A DNA stretch of 7,101 nt, from assembly GCA_027036095.1 (NCBI GenBank), contig JALVTA010000128.1, forward strand, positions 1 through 7,101, read 5' to 3'. The translations under genes and the position numbers were made by a program. Positions 6,351 through 7,101 of this stretch are shown here, piece by piece. Below the pieces are notes generated by a model. The model was not told the origin of the DNA. It saw only the letters and a program-made list of their open reading frames with translations, and searched no databases. Each line of letters opens with the position of its first letter. The first letter of the stretch is position 1. The DNA comes from Thiotrichales bacterium. GTDB lineage: Bacteria; Pseudomonadota; Gammaproteobacteria; Thiomicrospirales; Thiomicrospiraceae.

Positions 6351-6908
6351 TCACTCGCGCCATTTGATGGAGCAGCCCATGGAGGGAATCTGGTCTTCCG
6401 GCCCGCGTCCGGTCTCGGCCACCTGCACCATGGCCTCGAACAGCTCGCGTCGGGCATTCTCCGGCGCCGGCGCCTTGCGGGAGGCGTCCAGCCGGCCGCG
6501 ATACTGCAGCTTCAGATCCCGGTTGTAGCCGAAGAAATCCGGCGTGCACACGGCGCCGAACGCACGCGCCACTTCCTGTGTTTCGTCATACACATAGGGA
6601 AAGGGGAAGTCCCACTCCCGGGCCACCTTCTTCATGTTGTCGAAGGAGTCTTCCACATACTGGGCGGGATCGTTGGACATGATGGCAATGCTGTTGATGC
6701 CGTGCTTATCCCGCAGTTCACGGGTATCCCGCACCAGCCGGGGCAGAATGGCCTTGACATAGGGACAGTGGTTGCAGATGAACATGACCAGCAGTCCGTT
6801 TTCGCCCCGGGCCTTCTCCAGCGTCCAGATTTCACCGTCCACGCCCGGCAGGGCGAAATCCGGCGCCGGCTTGTCAAATTCACAGACAGGCGTTACGAGA
6901 CTGACCAT
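6351..6908 (-). CDS. Thioredoxin-fold (AhpC/TSA-Redoxin-like) protein with CNHC active site
   Basis: A 185-residue cytoplasmic thioredoxin-superfamily protein, probably a thiol-disulfide oxidoreductase or peroxiredoxin-like enzyme. The N-terminus has the PAPDFALPGVDG entry (14-25) common to the AhpC/TSA-Redoxin group. The active-site stretch FICNHCPYVK (43-52) carries a CxxC motif, C45 and C48. The cis-proline loop is CTPDFFGYN (121-129; T122-P123), and a GCSIKW block (178-183) near the C-terminus is typical of this uncharacterised thioredoxin family. No signal peptide or membrane segment is visible, so it is unlike the periplasmic TlpA/ResA proteins. Start ATG 6908 is supported by AAGGAG (6916-6921) 7 bases upstream. 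No terminator is visible between it and the sigma-54 promoter of the PAS-MCP operon, so some readthrough is possible. The substrate is unknown. Confidence 0.92.
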   Translation of the reverse strand: MVSLVTPVCEFDKPAPDFALPGVDGEIWTLEKARGENGLLVMFICNHCPYVKAILPRLVRDTRELRDKHGINSIAIMSNDPAQYVEDSFDNMKKVAREWDFPFPYVYDETQEVARAFGAVCTPDFFGYNRDLKLQYRGRLDASRKAPAPENARRELFEAMVQVAETGRGPEDQIPSMGCSIKWRE

Positions 6909-7101
6909 AAGCGTTCTCCTTGTGTGTGTACTGTTTTTTGTCTTGGTTCATGGGGTCTCCCCTATTTTTGCACAGCGGCAATTTTTCGCCGTGTGAAATT
7001 CCCCATGAAACATGGCCATCCTTCATAGCGCTCTCCGACAAGCGCGCAATGCATTGTCGCTCCATGCCTGAAGGGTATGCAGCCAGTCAAAACACTTTTG
7101 T
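6909..7101. other. Leader region with no certain gene
   Basis: This stretch precedes the thioredoxin-like gene and runs to the right edge. Two weak possibilities exist on the minus strand. A reading frame entering from the right edge stops at 7023-7025 and could be the last 25 codons of an upstream gene, ending in the residues ACRRAL. That stop overlaps an ATG (7026, with GGAG before it) opening a 48-codon frame that ends at 6880 and overlaps the thioredoxin-like start out of frame. Neither shows recognisable protein features. An imperfect inverted repeat (6971-6995, one bulge) lacks a T-run. I found no convincing promoter. Confidence 0.35.

Noticed and set aside
6971..6995. Imperfect inverted repeat in the leader of the thioredoxin-like gene
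   Set aside because: The stem is short (4+4 pairs with a bulge) and not followed by a T-run, so it supports neither a terminator nor a clear operator.
7070..7095. TTGACT near the right edge as a -35 element
   Set aside because: No acceptable -10 hexamer lies 16-18 bases downstream.
7023..7101. Possible C-terminus of an upstream gene entering from the right edge
   Set aside because: Only 25 codons are visible, they match no family I recognise, and third-position GC is lower than in the neighbouring genes; kept only as a note in the leader region.
1..7101. CRISPR arrays, insertion sequences, tRNA or rRNA genes, long direct repeats
   Set aside because: Read through on both strands; none seen. 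The intergenic gaps are short and fully accounted for by leaders, promoters and hairpins.

Overview
The window is a compact, GC-rich (roughly 60% by eye) bacterial segment in which every gene I can support lies on the minus strand, so it reads biologically from right to left. Gene density, ATGA start/stop overlaps, a separate purE-purK pair, a matching sigma-54 promoter and an Aer/CetB-type PAS domain all suggest a motile, Gram-negative proteobacterium, most likely a gammaproteobacterium. This placement is inference; no rRNA, tRNA or lineage marker is present. I see no mobile element, CRISPR array or RNA gene.

Layout in transcription order. (1) 7101-6909: leader region with no certain gene. 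(2) 6908-6351: thioredoxin-fold protein with a CNHC active site. (3) 6277-5732 and 5735-4233: a two-gene operon with a 4-base overlap. The first gene encodes a small soluble Aer-like FAD-binding PAS protein. The second encodes a membrane-anchored methyl-accepting chemotaxis protein with a C-terminal CZB zinc-binding domain. Together they look like an Aer energy-taxis receptor split in two, as in Campylobacter CetA/CetB. The operon is preceded by a full match to the sigma-54 consensus. (4) 4165-3665 purE and 3592-2477 purK: the two steps that carboxylate AIR in purine synthesis. A terminator hairpin overlaps the purE leader, and a second terminator-like hairpin sits between purE and purK. (5) 2436-1552 and 1555 to beyond position 1: a Tat-type lipoprotein of the SsuA/TauA/NMT1 substrate-binding fold, overlapping by 4 bases a two-TM GGDEF-EAL cyclic-di-GMP enzyme cut by the window edge. 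A good sigma-70-like promoter inside the 3' end of purK appears to drive this pair.

Functional picture. The housekeeping purEK pair is flanked by two signalling operons, each splitting a sensor into a separate small protein (PAS protein or periplasmic binding protein) and a membrane output protein (MCP or GGDEF-EAL). One should control swimming bias in response to redox or energy state; the other should adjust cyclic-di-GMP in response to a periplasmic ligand. The most interesting items are the split Aer/CetAB-like receptor with its CZB domain and sigma-54 promoter, the binding-protein/GGDEF-EAL pair, and the overlapping promoter, terminator and ribosome-binding site in front of purE.
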